Counted from the first letter of the stretch, positions 1 through 8,948 are shown. The stretch: DNA of 64,000 bases from Gillisella vitis (GCA_009744235.1 WPHV01000004.1:186001-250000), one strand, 5' to 3'. Translations and numbers: made by a program. The notes: a model not told the origin generated them from the sequence alone.

Positions 1-183
1 GGAGATGTCATCACGAAGCAATCCTTCTCATCAATGACAAAGATATAGGCGATCACTCCCGTCATTGTCACCCCTGCGGCAGGCGCTGTTACTGGGCCAT
101 GCTCTGATATTATCGGCCAGTCTTTATTGCATCGAATTGAATCGCGTGTATTGGCTTTGCCTGTATATTCTAGGAGGCCACTG

Positions 184-690
184 ATGGACGGAAGCTCAAT
201 AGCGATCAGGCGTATTCAGGCAGACCAAGTGGACACATTTCGACGCATTCGCCTGGAAGCGCTTCGCTCTGAACCATCCTTCTATGCAAGCAGCTATGAG
301 GACTGGGTTTCACTGTCTGTCAACGAATGGCAGCAGCGTCTGCATGATCCGGTTTTTATTGCGTTTCGGGGTGATGAGCCTGTGGGCATAATCGGGTTGC
401 TACGCCAACGTGCGAGCAAAATGGCTCATCGTGCCACTATTATCATGGTTTATGTGCGTAAGAACCTACGTGGAACGGGCCTTGCCCGGAATCTCCTGGA
501 TACGGTTGCAGATTATGCCCGTGACATCGGGATTTTGCAGTTGGAACTGGCTGTGAGTGCGGAGAACCCGGCGGCAATACGTTTCTACCTGCGGGAAGGC
601 TTCTCTGAGGTTGGTCGGATTCCTGGTGGCTTTCTACATGATGGCAAAGAGATTGATGACGTCATGATGGTGCGTCGCCTGCTCGGTTAG
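184..690 (+). CDS. GNAT family N-acetyltransferase
   Basis: This 168-residue protein has the single-domain GNAT layout and should transfer an acetyl group from acetyl-CoA to an amine; the substrate cannot be read from the sequence. The acetyl-CoA pyrophosphate loop is visible as VRKNLRGTGLARNLL at about residues 91-105. It is followed by the typical late strand and helix LELAVSAENPAAIRFY, where asparagine and the FY pair are family hallmarks. The ATG at 184 is chosen because a strong AGGAGG lies 6 bases before it; the frame stays open to a TTG at 127, but that extension has no ribosome site. It stands alone between the window edge and a transposase remnant, so it may be accessory. The family is secure, the function is not. 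Confidence 0.88.
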   Translation: MDGSSIAIRRIQADQVDTFRRIRLEALRSEPSFYASSYEDWVSLSVNEWQQRLHDPVFIAFRGDEPVGIIGLLRQRASKMAHRATIIMVYVRKNLRGTGLARNLLDTVADYARDIGILQLELAVSAENPAAIRFYLREGFSEVGRIPGGFLHDGKEIDDVMMVRRLLG

Positions 691-702
691 CGTTTTCGGA
701 TC

Positions 703-1086
703 TCAAGCCGCGGCTTCGCTATTGCGATTGGGGCCAAAGTTCCAGGGGAGTAGTTCATCGATCCGACTCTGCCTGTGGCAGTTGGCGATGGCCTTGAGTG
801 TGCTGGTCAGATAGGCCTGTAGGTCAACGGAGTTGAGTTTGCAGGTCTCAATGGGGGAGGCGATGGTCACCCAACTCTCGGCTCACGCATCCCGTCCTGC
901 AAAGAGCGTGTTCTTCCGGTTCAGCACAATCGGTAGGATGGTGCGCTCGACGCTGTTGTTTTCTATCTCGATGCGCCCACCAGTCAGGGAGAGCTTCAGA
1001 CTGTCCCAGTATTTGGCGATGTAAGCCAGAGCCTCGCCAAGCGGGGAATTGGTTGCTACGCAGATAGCACTACATTCCTCTGTCAC
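703..1086 (-). pseudogene. IS66-family transposase, C-terminal remnant with in-frame stop
   Basis: Read on the minus strand, this piece matches the end of IS66-type transposases: PLGEALAYIAKYW, then GGRIEIENNSVERTI, then LNRKNTLFAGRDA, and after an in-frame TGA (883-885) it continues in the same frame as AESWVTIASPIETCKLN and ends in SRIDELLPWNF. One base change (GGA to TGA would fit) therefore interrupts the reading frame. Similarity starts near position 1050; the residues before it do not look like transposase, so the N-terminal three quarters of the gene is missing. No terminal inverted repeat or target duplication was seen. It marks an old insertion and deletion at the edge of an accessory stretch and cannot encode an active enzyme. 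Confidence 0.85.
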
Positions 1087-1207
1087 CCTTGGGTCTCAGT
1101 GGGATCTCCGATAGCAATGACCGGCCACCGCCCGAAGGATTTTTCATTTCAATTGCGCCCAGGCTGGCTTACCAGTGATCCATGCCCGTTGAATATGTCC
1201 CCGCCCC

Positions 1208-2416
1208 ATGACGAAATCCGCCACGCCGCCGTCCCGGATGAGCGAGAACCGCACCTCCCTGCTTGGTGCGCTGTTGACGATGATCGGTCCGCTGTCCATG
1301 GCGATTTACACCCCCGCCATGCCGCAATTGGTCCATGCCTTTTCCACCACGGATGCGGCCATCAAACTTAGCCTGTCACTGTATTTCGCGGGCTTTGCCT
1401 GCGCGCAACTGCTGTCCGGCCCTTGTTCGGATGCGTTCGGACGACGCAATGCGACGCTGGGCTTTCTTGGCATCTACCTTATCGGCAGCCTGGCCGCCGC
1501 CTTTGCGCCGACGGTGGAATTGCTGCTGGCCGGGCGCATCATTCAGGGGATCGGCGCATCCGTCGGGGTCACGGTGTCGCGCGCCATGGTCCGCGACCAG
1601 TTCGTCGGGGAGCAGGCGTCTCGGATCATCAATATGATCGGCATTATGCTGGCCATCGGACCGGCCATGGGGCCGACCGTCGGCGGATTGGGCCTTGTCG
1701 CCTTCGGCTGGCAATCGGTGTTTCTGCTGATGGTCGGGTTCGGCGTGGTCAGCATTATCACGGTCGCCATTCTGATGACGGAAACGGCAGTGCCAGACCG
1801 GCAGATGATTCGCCCGGCCCGGCTTATCGCCTCTTACGCGACCTTGATGGCCGACCGGCGGGTGCTGTTCTCCGCCCTGGTTCTGGGCGGCTGTGTCGGC
1901 GCGCTCTATGCGCAATCGACAATGTTGCCCTTCGTTTTGATCAACAAGGTCGGGCTGTCGCCCGCGCAATTCGGTCTTGGCATGTTGATGCAGACTGGCT
2001 CCTATTTCGCCGGTTCAGTGGCGCTGCGGCTGATATCAAGCCATTTGCGGCCCGGTCAGGCGCTGCGCTTCGGGCTGGCGCTGGCTGGCTGCGGTGGATT
2101 GCTGATCTTTTTGTCCACCCATCTTTTGACGCCAACCTATCTCACCATCATGGGACCGGTCGCCGTCTGCGCCTTCGGCATGGCCTTCGTCATTCCCGAC
2201 ATTTCCACCGCAGGTCTGTTGCCGCATCCAAAACTGGCGGGCTCGGCTGCGGCCCTGATGGGCTTCGTGCAGATGAGCTGCGGTTTTCTGGGCGGGCTTG
2301 CCGCTTCCTGGCTTGGCGATCCGCTGACCGCCTTCGGGACCATCATTCCCCTGATGGAATTGATGGCGATTGTCGCCTATCTCGGCTTCCTTCGTGCCTG
2401 GAAACAGGTCCAATAA
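1208..2416 (+). CDS. Bcr/CflA family multidrug MFS transporter
   Basis: The 402-residue product is an inner-membrane major facilitator protein of the drug:proton antiporter type with 12 predicted membrane segments. The first segment ends in the Bcr/CflA-typical IYTPAMPQLVHAF (about 33-45). Segment 2 leads to the cytoplasmic motif A loop GPCSDAFGRR (71-80). RIIQGIGASVGVTVSRAMVRD in segment 4 with its conserved arginine is also characteristic of this family. The likely role is proton-driven efflux of antibiotics or other small toxic molecules. The start is uncertain: neither the ATG at 1208 nor the one at 1238 (MSENRTSLLG) has a clear ribosome site. It converges on argG and both share a bidirectional hairpin. 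Confidence 0.9.
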   Translation: MTKSATPPSRMSENRTSLLGALLTMIGPLSMAIYTPAMPQLVHAFSTTDAAIKLSLSLYFAGFACAQLLSGPCSDAFGRRNATLGFLGIYLIGSLAAAFAPTVELLLAGRIIQGIGASVGVTVSRAMVRDQFVGEQASRIINMIGIMLAIGPAMGPTVGGLGLVAFGWQSVFLLMVGFGVVSIITVAILMTETAVPDRQMIRPARLIASYATLMADRRVLFSALVLGGCVGALYAQSTMLPFVLINKVGLSPAQFGLGMLMQTGSYFAGSVALRLISSHLRPGQALRFGLALAGCGGLLIFLSTHLLTPTYLTIMGPVAVCAFGMAFVIPDISTAGLLPHPKLAGSAAALMGFVQMSCGFLGGLAASWLGDPLTAFGTIIPLMELMAIVAYLGFLRAWKQVQ

Positions 2417-2448
2417 AAAACCGCCGCCAGTCTCCCGGCGACGGTTTC
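2417..2448. terminator. Bidirectional rho-independent terminator
   Basis: Arms CCGcCGCC and GGCGaCGG enclose a short loop, flanked by AAAAAA on the left and TTTC on the right. It lies between the converging ends of the MFS gene and argG and can stop transcription from both sides. Confidence 0.7.
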
Positions 2449-2468
2449 AAATCTTTCAAATCCTATGA

Positions 2469-3692
2469 TTACTTGCCGAGATTGCGCTTGGCCAGCGTGC
2501 GCAGGCGAAGTGCATTGAGCTTGATGAAGCCTGCCGCATCCTTCTGGTCATAGGCGCCCTGATCGTCTTCAAAAGTGACGAGCTGGTCGGAATAAAGCGA
2601 CTTTGGCGATTCGCGGCCGATGACCATGACATTGCCCTTGTAGAGCTTCAGCGTCACTTCGCCTTCGACATGTTCCTGGCTCTTATCGATCATCGCCTGC
2701 AACATTTCACGCTCCGGCGAGAACCAGAAGCCGTAATAGATCAGCTCGGCATAGCGCGGCATCAGCTCATCCTTGAGATGAGCAGCGCCACGATCCAGCG
2801 TGATCGATTCGATGGCGCGGTGCGCCGTCAACAGGATGGTGCCGCCGGGGGTCTCGTAAACGCCACGGCTCTTCATGCCGACGAAGCGGTTTTCAACCAG
2901 ATCCAGACGGCCAATGCCGTTGTCACGGCCATAGGTGTTGAGTTCCGCCAGCAGCGTCGCCGGGCTCATCCGCACGCCGTTGATCGACACGGCATCGCCC
3001 TTTTCAAAGCCGACCTTGATGACGGTCGCCTTATCGGGAGCGGCTTCCGGCGAAATCGTGCGCATATGCACATATTCCGGTGCTTCCTGGGAAGGATCTT
3101 CCAGAACCTTGCCCTCGGAAGAGGAATGCAACAGGTTGGCATCGACGGAGAACGGCGCTTCTCCCTTCTTGTCCTTGGCGACCGGGATCTGGTTCTGTTC
3201 GGCAAAGGCCAGCAAATCGGTGCGGCTCTTGAAGGCCCAGTCACGCCAGGGCGCGATGATCTTGATATCAGGGTTCAAGGCATAAGCCGAAAGCTCGAAG
3301 CGGACCTGGTCATTGCCCTTGCCGGTCGCGCCATGGGCAATGGCGTCAGCGCCGGTCTTTTTGGCAATCTCGATCAGATGCTTGGAAATCAGCGGCCGGG
3401 CAATCGAGGTGCCGAGCAGGTAGACGCCTTCATAGACGGCATTGGCGCGGAACATCGGAAAGACGAAATCGCGGACGAATTCCTCGCGGACATCCTCGAT
3501 GAAGATTTCCTTGATGCCCAGCATTTCCGCCTTCTTGCGGGCTGGTTCCAGCTCTTCACCCTGGCCGAGATCGGCGGTGAAGGTCACGACTTCAGCACCG
3601 AGTTCGGTCTGGAGCCATTTCAGGATGATCGAGGTATCGAGACCGCCGGAATAGGCGAGAACGACCTTTTTGACGTCTTTCGGAAGTACCAT
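2469..3692 (-). CDS. argG: Argininosuccinate synthase
   Basis: ArgG joins citrulline and aspartate using ATP to make argininosuccinate, the penultimate step of arginine synthesis in the cytoplasm. The 407-residue protein opens with [14 protein letters not shown], whose AYSGGLDTS (13-21) is the ATP-pyrophosphatase loop. Other family blocks are [24 protein letters not shown] and [19 protein letters not shown]. Length is normal. The start MVLPKDVKK (ATG at 3692) fits the family; the frame is open 11 codons further to a GTG at 3725, but those residues are not conserved in ArgG. It is a single-gene unit, divergent from the SDR gene 336 bases away. No leader or operator could be recognised. Confidence 0.97.
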   Translation of the reverse strand: MVLPKDVKKVVLAYSGGLDTSIILKWLQTELGAEVVTFTADLGQGEELEPARKKAEMLGIKEIFIEDVREEFVRDFVFPMFRANAVYEGVYLLGTSIARPLISKHLIEIAKKTGADAIAHGATGKGNDQVRFELSAYALNPDIKIIAPWRDWAFKSRTDLLAFAEQNQIPVAKDKKGEAPFSVDANLLHSSSEGKVLEDPSQEAPEYVHMRTISPEAAPDKATVIKVGFEKGDAVSINGVRMSPATLLAELNTYGRDNGIGRLDLVENRFVGMKSRGVYETPGGTILLTAHRAIESITLDRGAAHLKDELMPRYAELIYYGFWFSPEREMLQAMIDKSQEHVEGEVTLKLYKGNVMVIGRESPKSLYSDQLVTFEDDQGAYDQKDAAGFIKLNALRLRTLAKRNLGK

Positions 3693-4028
3693 GAGTGCGA
3701 AGTCCGTGTGTCTGGGCGAGGCCACTGAACCGGGCCTCCTCGGGTTGGAGGCACTTTTAGCTGGATTGGCGCGTCATGCAAGGGTGAAGCCCTCGCACAA
3801 TCGCACAAGGCGAGCCCGGACAGGCAAAGCCGGTCTGAAAACACCGACCCGGATTTGACTTGAAATTTGACTTGGACGCAGCAAGTCCCATATGCCGATG
3901 GTCAGCATTGCGACAATTCCACGGGTAATATCAAGTATTTCAGCCAGGAATTGCATAGAAACGGTAGAATTGGAGCGGTTCGTCATTCTCGATCAAGGAC
4001 CGCGTTCAAACGATCAAAGGAGCAAGAC
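3693..4028. other. Divergent intergenic region argG / SDR
   Basis: This 336-base gap must hold the promoters of argG (leftward) and of the SDR gene (rightward). An AAGGAG ribosome site for the SDR gene sits at its right end. A short direct repeat of ATTTGACTTG occurs near 3855-3876. No convincing small gene or RNA was seen. Confidence 0.5.
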
Positions 4029-4883
4029 ATGACCGACATTCAATCGGTAATTGCCAAGGGCAAGGTCGCGGTCGTCACCGGGGCAGCCTCAGGCATCGGC
4101 CTTGCCGCCGCCAAGGCTTTCGCCAGCCAGGGCATGTGCGTCGTGCTCGCCGATCTCGGTGGGGACGCGCTTGCCCATGCGCGCAGCGAAGTCGCAACAG
4201 TCTCGGAAAATCCGGAGAGCGATATCGTCGCCATCGAGACAGATGTCAGCAAGCTGGATGAGCTGGAAGCATTGGAGCGCGCCGTGCTTCAACGCTTCGG
4301 GCGTGTCCACCTGTTGATGAACAATGCCGGCATCCAGCCGGGCAGCAGCCTGTTCGGACCACAGGTCAACTGGGACAATGTGTTTGCCGTCAACCTGATG
4401 GGCGTCATCCATGGCACGAGGGTGTTCGGGCCGGATATGATCGCCCACAAGGACCCGGCCATCATCATCAATACCGGCTCCAAGCAGGGCATCACCACCC
4501 CGCCCGGCGACCCCGCCTACAATGTTGCCAAAGCCGGCGTCAAAGCCTTCACCGAGGCCTTGCAGCATGAACTGCGCAACACACCGGACTGCAATGTCAG
4601 CGCCCATCTGCTGATTCCCGGCTTCGTCTTCACCGGTCTGACAGCCGGTGAGCGGGTGACAAAACCCGACACGGCCTGGACCCCGGAACAGACGGTGGAT
4701 TTCATGCTGGAAAGCCTCAAACGCGGCGATTTCTACATTCTCTGCCCCGACAACGATGTGCAACGGGCCGTCGATGAAAAGCGCATTGCCTGGGCCGCTG
4801 GCGACATCATTGAAAACCGTCCGCCGCTGTCACGTTGGCACCCGGATTATGAAGAGGCCTTCAAGGCGCATCTGAAAGGCTGA
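4029..4883 (+). CDS. SDR family NAD(P)-dependent oxidoreductase
   Basis: A classical short-chain dehydrogenase of 284 residues with a Rossmann fold that should reduce or oxidise a small alcohol or ketone using NAD(P). The cofactor loop TGAASGIG is at 17-24, the NNAG motif at 98-101, and the catalytic triad is Ser151, Tyr164 and Lys168 (in AYNVAKAGVKAF). Asp42 at the end of strand 2 hints at NAD preference. The ATG at 4029 follows AAGGAG by 7 bases; an upstream open stretch is not coding. The substrate is unknown, and the C-terminal 50 residues give no clue. A strong inverted repeat follows the gene. Confidence 0.92.
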   Translation: MTDIQSVIAKGKVAVVTGAASGIGLAAAKAFASQGMCVVLADLGGDALAHARSEVATVSENPESDIVAIETDVSKLDELEALERAVLQRFGRVHLLMNNAGIQPGSSLFGPQVNWDNVFAVNLMGVIHGTRVFGPDMIAHKDPAIIINTGSKQGITTPPGDPAYNVAKAGVKAFTEALQHELRNTPDCNVSAHLLIPGFVFTGLTAGERVTKPDTAWTPEQTVDFMLESLKRGDFYILCPDNDVQRAVDEKRIAWAAGDIIENRPPLSRWHPDYEEAFKAHLKG

Positions 4884-4907
4884 ATGGCCTTTATGTCTTA
4901 AGCGTCA

Positions 4908-4943
4908 GGCCGTGACAGGTGGCTCCCGAAATCTGTCACGGCC
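4908..4943. repeat. Perfect 11-bp inverted repeat after the SDR gene
   Basis: GGCCGTGACAG (4908-4918) and CTGTCACGGCC (4933-4943) pair perfectly around a 14-base loop. No T-run follows, so it is not a textbook intrinsic terminator. It may be a transcript-end stabiliser or a protein-binding site before the next gene. Confidence 0.55.
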
Positions 4944-5022
4944 CTACTGCATTTACAATAATTCTATTTAAAGTTTCGCGTTATGCGTGTATCGATATCT
5001 TCATTCTTATGGAGGTGTTTCA

Positions 5023-5838
5023 ATGACTGTTTTTTACGCCTGGGTTAATCCCGCATTTTTCGAAGGCAATCCTCTCGATCACACCTGGGTCACGACCTAT
5101 AACAACAGGGTTGACACCTATGCGACAATCGATGCGGTGACACAGGCCGGGCAAACCTATTGGTATTGCTGGGGTGATTTTCACGCCACCGGCTCCACGG
5201 ATGATTATCCAACCGGCCTGCTTGCCCAGCAGGACGGCAACACCGCCATCGCCAGCTGCCTTGTCGAACCCAATGTCGAGGGATCGCTTTCCAATTCACC
5301 GCCGAACGGAACCATTCTGGTCTATGGTGTGAATGGCGTGTGCCATCAGATTGCCAACCAAGTGCTATATGCGACGAAAACGGCAACCACAGCACCTTTG
5401 ACCGTCAAGGGCGCAGCCGGATATGCCTTGAGTACCTTTCTCTATGGTACCTATGGCACCCGCAAGGCAGCATGGGCAAAGAATATCACCACCTGCACAG
5501 CGGGAGAGACCAGCGGAGCGATCCGGGAAGAGGATGCGATGAGCGACCTGCCAGACGATTTTCTCGACCATGCCCGCCAGACACTGGGCGACCAGCCCGA
5601 AAAGCTGCAAAAACTGCTGGACTTGCGAGAGGCTGTTGCATCCTACATGGCAATGGACCTGCCAGGCACGGCAGCACCTTCCATAGACCTGATCAACGCG
5701 CGTAACCAGCACATGCTGGATCAGGCCGCGGACCTTCTCGGGGCAGCCGATTTTGAAAAGGTCTTCGGCATTCATCCCCAAAAACGGGTGAAACTGGTCC
5801 ATCCGTCACAGTTGGAAACCACCAGAGAGCAAAAATAA
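5023..5838 (+). CDS. Uncharacterised protein, possible permuted papain-like core
   Basis: I do not recognise this 271-residue protein. It has no signal peptide and no membrane segment. The N-terminal 120 residues carry NPLDHTWVTTYNNR with His20, an aromatic YWYCWGDFH (46-54), and NGVCHQIANQVLY with Cys107-His108. A histidine strand before a cysteine that starts a helix is the order seen in circularly permuted papain-like (NlpC/P60 or LRAT-type) enzymes, so a thiol hydrolase or acyltransferase is a guess. The C-terminal 100 residues (from about 172) look all-helical and acidic and may be a separate binding domain. The start at 5023 follows GGAGG by 7 bases. It stands alone between an SDR and a LysE gene, with no partner to suggest a role. 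Confidence 0.85.
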   Translation: MTVFYAWVNPAFFEGNPLDHTWVTTYNNRVDTYATIDAVTQAGQTYWYCWGDFHATGSTDDYPTGLLAQQDGNTAIASCLVEPNVEGSLSNSPPNGTILVYGVNGVCHQIANQVLYATKTATTAPLTVKGAAGYALSTFLYGTYGTRKAAWAKNITTCTAGETSGAIREEDAMSDLPDDFLDHARQTLGDQPEKLQKLLDLREAVASYMAMDLPGTAAPSIDLINARNQHMLDQAADLLGAADFEKVFGIHPQKRVKLVHPSQLETTREQK

Positions 5839-5919
5839 GCCTCGCATCGGCTTGCTGAAAAGGGATCGCGGATCGTAACATGGCCCGCGAACCCTCTTCT
5901 TATGCCATGCGAGATAGTC

Positions 5920-6561
5920 ATGACCTTCATTCCGGGCCTGCCGACCCTTCTAGCCTTTACCGCCGCCTGCCTATTGCTGGCGACCACACCCGGGCCGGAC
6001 ATGACACTCTCCATCAGCCGTGCATTGCGCGATGGCAAGGCGGCGGGTCTTGCCGTGCTGATCGGCACCAATCTCGGGATTGCAGTCCATACGATGCTGG
6101 TGGCTTTCGGGGTCTCTGCCCTGATTGTCGCTTCGCCCACCGCCTTTCTGATCCTGAAAAGCGGTGGGGCTGCTTATCTGGCCTGGCTCGCTTTCCAGGC
6201 GATCCGTCACGGCTCGAAATTCGTTGCCACGCCTGAAGCGGGCGCAAAGGGCAGCGTGAAGGCGGCGTTTCTCAATGGCATCTGGGTCAATCTGCTCAAC
6301 CCGAAAGTCATCATTTTCTTCATGACCTTCCTGCCGCAATTCGTCACCGCCCATGACCCTCATGTCACGGGCAAGCTGCTGTTCCTCGGTTTCTGGTTCA
6401 TGCTGGTGTCGCTCCCCATCACGGTCGCCATCGTGCTGGCCGCCGACAAGCTGGCTGGCTGGCTGCAACGCAATCCGAAAGTGCTGAGGGGAATGGATTA
6501 CACCTTTGCAGGTGTCTTTTCAGTCTTTGCCGCCAAGATCCTGATGACCGAGGCGCGATGA
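5920..6561 (+). CDS. LysE/RhtB family amino-acid exporter
   Basis: A 213-residue inner-membrane protein with about six hydrophobic segments that should export amino acids or related metabolites. The family signature ATTPGPDMTL is near residues 22-31, followed by GKAAGLAVLIGTNLG, and FLNGIWVNLLNPKVIIFFMTF is the conserved mid-protein block with its asparagine-proline-lysine. The start MTFIPGLPTLLAF (ATG 5920) agrees with the family; an in-frame ATG at 5902 would add six residues. Neither has a strong ribosome site. The gene is monocistronic and converges on the two small genes behind rlmN. The substrate is not predictable. Confidence 0.92.
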   Translation: MTFIPGLPTLLAFTAACLLLATTPGPDMTLSISRALRDGKAAGLAVLIGTNLGIAVHTMLVAFGVSALIVASPTAFLILKSGGAAYLAWLAFQAIRHGSKFVATPEAGAKGSVKAAFLNGIWVNLLNPKVIIFFMTFLPQFVTAHDPHVTGKLLFLGFWFMLVSLPITVAIVLAADKLAGWLQRNPKVLRGMDYTFAGVFSVFAAKILMTEAR

Positions 6562-6596
6562 CAGAGGATGCGTCTAAAAAGGCGCGATACCGAAGA

Positions 6597-6725
6597 TCAA
6601 TGAACGTGTTTGCGCGATTTCTCAGCGTCAATGCGGTCTTTGCGGGTGATGAAGAGCATGAAAAAGCCAATCATCAATCCGCCGACAGGCATGATCAACA
6701 TTGTCAGAAATTGCTCTGTGCTCAT
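6597..6725 (-). CDS. Small single-pass membrane protein (42 aa)
   Basis: A 42-residue protein with one hydrophobic helix (FLTMLIMPVGGLMIGFFMLF) followed by a basic tail RKDRIDAEKSRK, so the tail should lie in the cytoplasm. Its ATG at 6725 overlaps the stop of the upstream gene as ATGA, which points to translational coupling and supports both being genes. I do not recognise the family. It is the last gene of the probable rlmN unit. The sequence shows no catalytic feature; it could be a membrane regulator or assembly factor. Confidence 0.68.
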   Translation of the reverse strand: MSTEQFLTMLIMPVGGLMIGFFMLFITRKDRIDAEKSRKHVH

Positions 6726-6946
6726 GGCTTCAGACCTTTCAATATCTTCCGCGCTAACAAATGTAATGCCACAGACGCTAAAATGCAAATGGAACACACA
6801 AGCGCAAGATTTCCGTTCGGCCCATGGCCACTATTGACCGTAGAAATCACCGGCGCAAAACCTCCAACGGCAAAAATCGCGATGGCAACGCCATTGATAT
6901 AGGTTGCCGTCAACTTGGTTCGTTCATTGCGAACGGCAATTTCCAT
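6722..6946 (-). CDS. Small two-helix membrane protein (74 aa)
   Basis: A 74-residue protein with two hydrophobic segments (about 17-34 and 45-66) joined by a short loop with NSGHGPNG, and a basic C-terminus KILKGLKP. It begins 15 bases after the rlmN stop, with AGGA before its ATG, and its own stop overlaps the start of the next small gene, so rlmN and the two small genes probably form one transcript. No known domain was recognised, and co-transcription with a tRNA/rRNA methyltransferase does not by itself tell its role. Start at the ATG 6946; a TTG three bases earlier is possible. Confidence 0.75.
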   Translation of the reverse strand: MEIAVRNERTKLTATYINGVAIAIFAVGGFAPVISTVNSGHGPNGNLALVCSICILASVALHLLARKILKGLKP

Positions 6947-6961
6947 CAATCGTCCTCGCTC

Positions 6962-8194
6962 TTAGTCGTCTTCACCATGGCCAACGATCATCATCGCCTC
7001 ATAGGCCAGACGTTCGGTCTTGCGCATCCGTTCCGATTCAGACTTTAACTGCCCGCAAGCGGCCAGAATATCACGGCCGCGCGGCGTGCGGATCGGTGAG
7101 GCATAGCCTGCCGAATTGATGAAATCGGCAAATTTCATGATCTGGTCCCAGTCGGAACACTGGTAATTGGTGCCGGGCCACGGATTGAAGGGAATGAGAT
7201 TGATCTTGGACGGAATGCCCTTCAATAGCTGAATCAGGCCCTTGGCATCCTCAAGACTGTCGTTCACATCCTTCAGCATCACATATTCGAAGGTAATGCG
7301 CCGGGCGTTGGACAGGCCCGGATAATTGCGACAGGCTTCGATCAGGTCCTTCAGCGGATATTTCTTGTTGATTGGCACCAGCAGGTCGCGCAATTCGTCG
7401 CGCACCGCATGCAGCGAAATCGCCAGCATCACGCCGATTTCATCGCCGGTGCGGTAGATTTCCGGCACCACGCCGGAGGTCGAAAGCGTGATGCGGCGCT
7501 TGGACAGCGACAATCCATCGCCATCCGAGGCGATCAGCAGCGCCTTTTTCACTTCTTCGAAATTATAAAGCGGCTCGCCCATGCCCATCATCACCATATT
7601 GGTGATCTTGCGGCCCTCATTCGGCACCATCGCGCCAACGGGCGCATCGCGGTCGGGAAAATCGCCCAGCCGGTCGCGGGCCAACAACAGTTGCGACAGA
7701 ACTTCTTCCGCTGTCAGGTTGCGCACAAGCTTCTGCGTGCCGGTGTGACAGAAGGTGCAGGTCAGCGTGCAGCCGACCTGACTGGAAACGCAGAGCGTTC
7801 CCCGGCCCTCTTCCGGAATATAGACGCATTCCACTTCGACCGGACGCCCGGCACCACGCGGCGGATAGCGCAGCAACCACTTGCGGGTGCCATCATTAGA
7901 CACCTGTTCCTCGACAATTTCAGGTCGGGCAATGGTGAAATGCGCCTTGAGCTTCTCGCGCATGTCCTTGGCGACATTGGTCATCTGGTCGAAATCGGAG
8001 ACGCCGCGCACATAGATCCAGTTCCACAGCTGGGCAACACGCATCCGCACCTGCTTGTCGGCGACGCCGATCTCGCGCAGCATGTCGCCCATTTCCTCGC
8101 GGGTCTGACCGATCAGGGTCGGCTTGGTGGCACCAGCCATGGCGGCGGGCCGCGCCTGGGGCGTCCGCTCGATGATAATTTCCGTGGCAGCCAT
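6962..8194 (-). CDS. rlmN: 23S rRNA (adenine-2503-C2)-methyltransferase RlmN
   Basis: RlmN is a radical-SAM enzyme that puts a methyl group on C2 of A2503 in 23S rRNA and of A37 in some tRNAs, tuning translation accuracy. The 410-residue protein shows the radical-SAM triad as GCTLTCTFC (Cys142, Cys146, Cys149), the family-typical [11 protein letters not shown] just after it, and the C-terminal AACGQL whose cysteine forms the methyl-carrying intermediate. [11 protein letters not shown] is another hallmark. The ATG at 8194 has GAGG 7 bases before it. Two coupled small membrane-protein genes follow directly. Confidence 0.97.
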   Translation of the reverse strand: MAATEIIIERTPQARPAAMAGATKPTLIGQTREEMGDMLREIGVADKQVRMRVAQLWNWIYVRGVSDFDQMTNVAKDMREKLKAHFTIARPEIVEEQVSNDGTRKWLLRYPPRGAGRPVEVECVYIPEEGRGTLCVSSQVGCTLTCTFCHTGTQKLVRNLTAEEVLSQLLLARDRLGDFPDRDAPVGAMVPNEGRKITNMVMMGMGEPLYNFEEVKKALLIASDGDGLSLSKRRITLSTSGVVPEIYRTGDEIGVMLAISLHAVRDELRDLLVPINKKYPLKDLIEACRNYPGLSNARRITFEYVMLKDVNDSLEDAKGLIQLLKGIPSKINLIPFNPWPGTNYQCSDWDQIMKFADFINSAGYASPIRTPRGRDILAACGQLKSESERMRKTERLAYEAMMIVGHGEDD

Positions 8195-8391
8195 CACTTA
8201 ACCTCATCAAAACCGAGTGATCGACAGCCTCGCAGCCATAGAATGACGCGGGCCTTCGCACTCTATTTTTCAACTTTGCTGTGTGCAAGAAATCGATAAC
8301 GCCCCATCATCAGCAGACAACGGCGCGGCGGCCTTCAAGACCGCATTCGCCGGGCCTTTATCATCAAAATGCCGCGACGTCATCCCAAAAC

Positions 8392-8417
8392 GCAAAAAGG
8401 CCGGAAAACCCGGCCTT
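8392..8417 (-). terminator. Rho-independent terminator of the IalB-family gene
   Basis: On the minus strand AAGGCCGG, loop GTTTT, CCGGCC and then TTTTTG form a strong hairpin with a T-run 22 bases after the IalB-family stop codon. Confidence 0.85.
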
Positions 8418-8438
8418 CGTCGCATCATGAAGAAAATG

Positions 8439-8948
8439 TTATTTGCACTTTTCAATGCGTTTCAAGGCATCGGAAATACCCTGGAGCGAATAAGCGTAAT
8501 TGGTTGGCGTGCCACGACCGGAAACGGCCTGAACGCTCATGGTCTTGCCGACCTTCATCGCGGCCACCAAAGCCGGCTCTTCGGCAGCATTTTCCACCCA
8601 GGCGGCACTATCCTTGGTAAACATCGTAAAGCTCTTGGCGTCGATTTTCACCGTCACCTTGGAACCGGTCTTCAGCGTGTAGCCCATCATCGCCTGCGGC
8701 TCGTAGGAAATGTTCTGGCCGGGACGCTGCGAGACGATGAAGAAAATATCGCCGTGATTGACGGAAGGCGGCTCCTTCGTGGTCGGCACCGATAGCACAT
8801 AGCAGACCGTGCTGTTGCCGGACTTGTAGGAATAAGCCCCCCAAGCCTTGAACTGCTCGATCCGCGTCGGGCTTGGCGATTGCGCCGCGGCCACATCTGC
8901 GAATGCCAGCATGATTGCGACTGCGGTTGCGATTCTTTTTACAAACAT
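8439..8948 (-). CDS. Invasion-associated locus B (IalB) family protein
   Basis: A 169-residue exported protein of the IalB family (named after a Bartonella invasion factor, common in free-living rhizobia as an envelope protein of unclear job). Residues 1-22 are a Sec signal peptide ending ADVAAAQ. The mature part contains FKAWGAYSY, TVCYVLSVPTTKEPP and VSQRPGQNISYEP, the usual order of conserved blocks in this family, and a final cysteine in RIEKCK that can pair with the cysteine in TVCYV. The role in invasion should not be assumed here. Monocistronic, with its own terminator. Confidence 0.9.
   Translation of the reverse strand: MFVKRIATAVAIMLAFADVAAAQSPSPTRIEQFKAWGAYSYKSGNSTVCYVLSVPTTKEPPSVNHGDIFFIVSQRPGQNISYEPQAMMGYTLKTGSKVTVKIDAKSFTMFTKDSAAWVENAAEEPALVAAMKVGKTMSVQAVSGRGTPTNYAYSLQGISDALKRIEKCK

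Noticed and set aside
1..65. Possible N-terminal fragment of a minus-strand gene starting at position 65 (MTGVIAYIFVIDEKD)
   Set aside because: Only about 21 codons lie in the window, the ribosome site is weak and no family is recognisable. It needs the sequence to the left.
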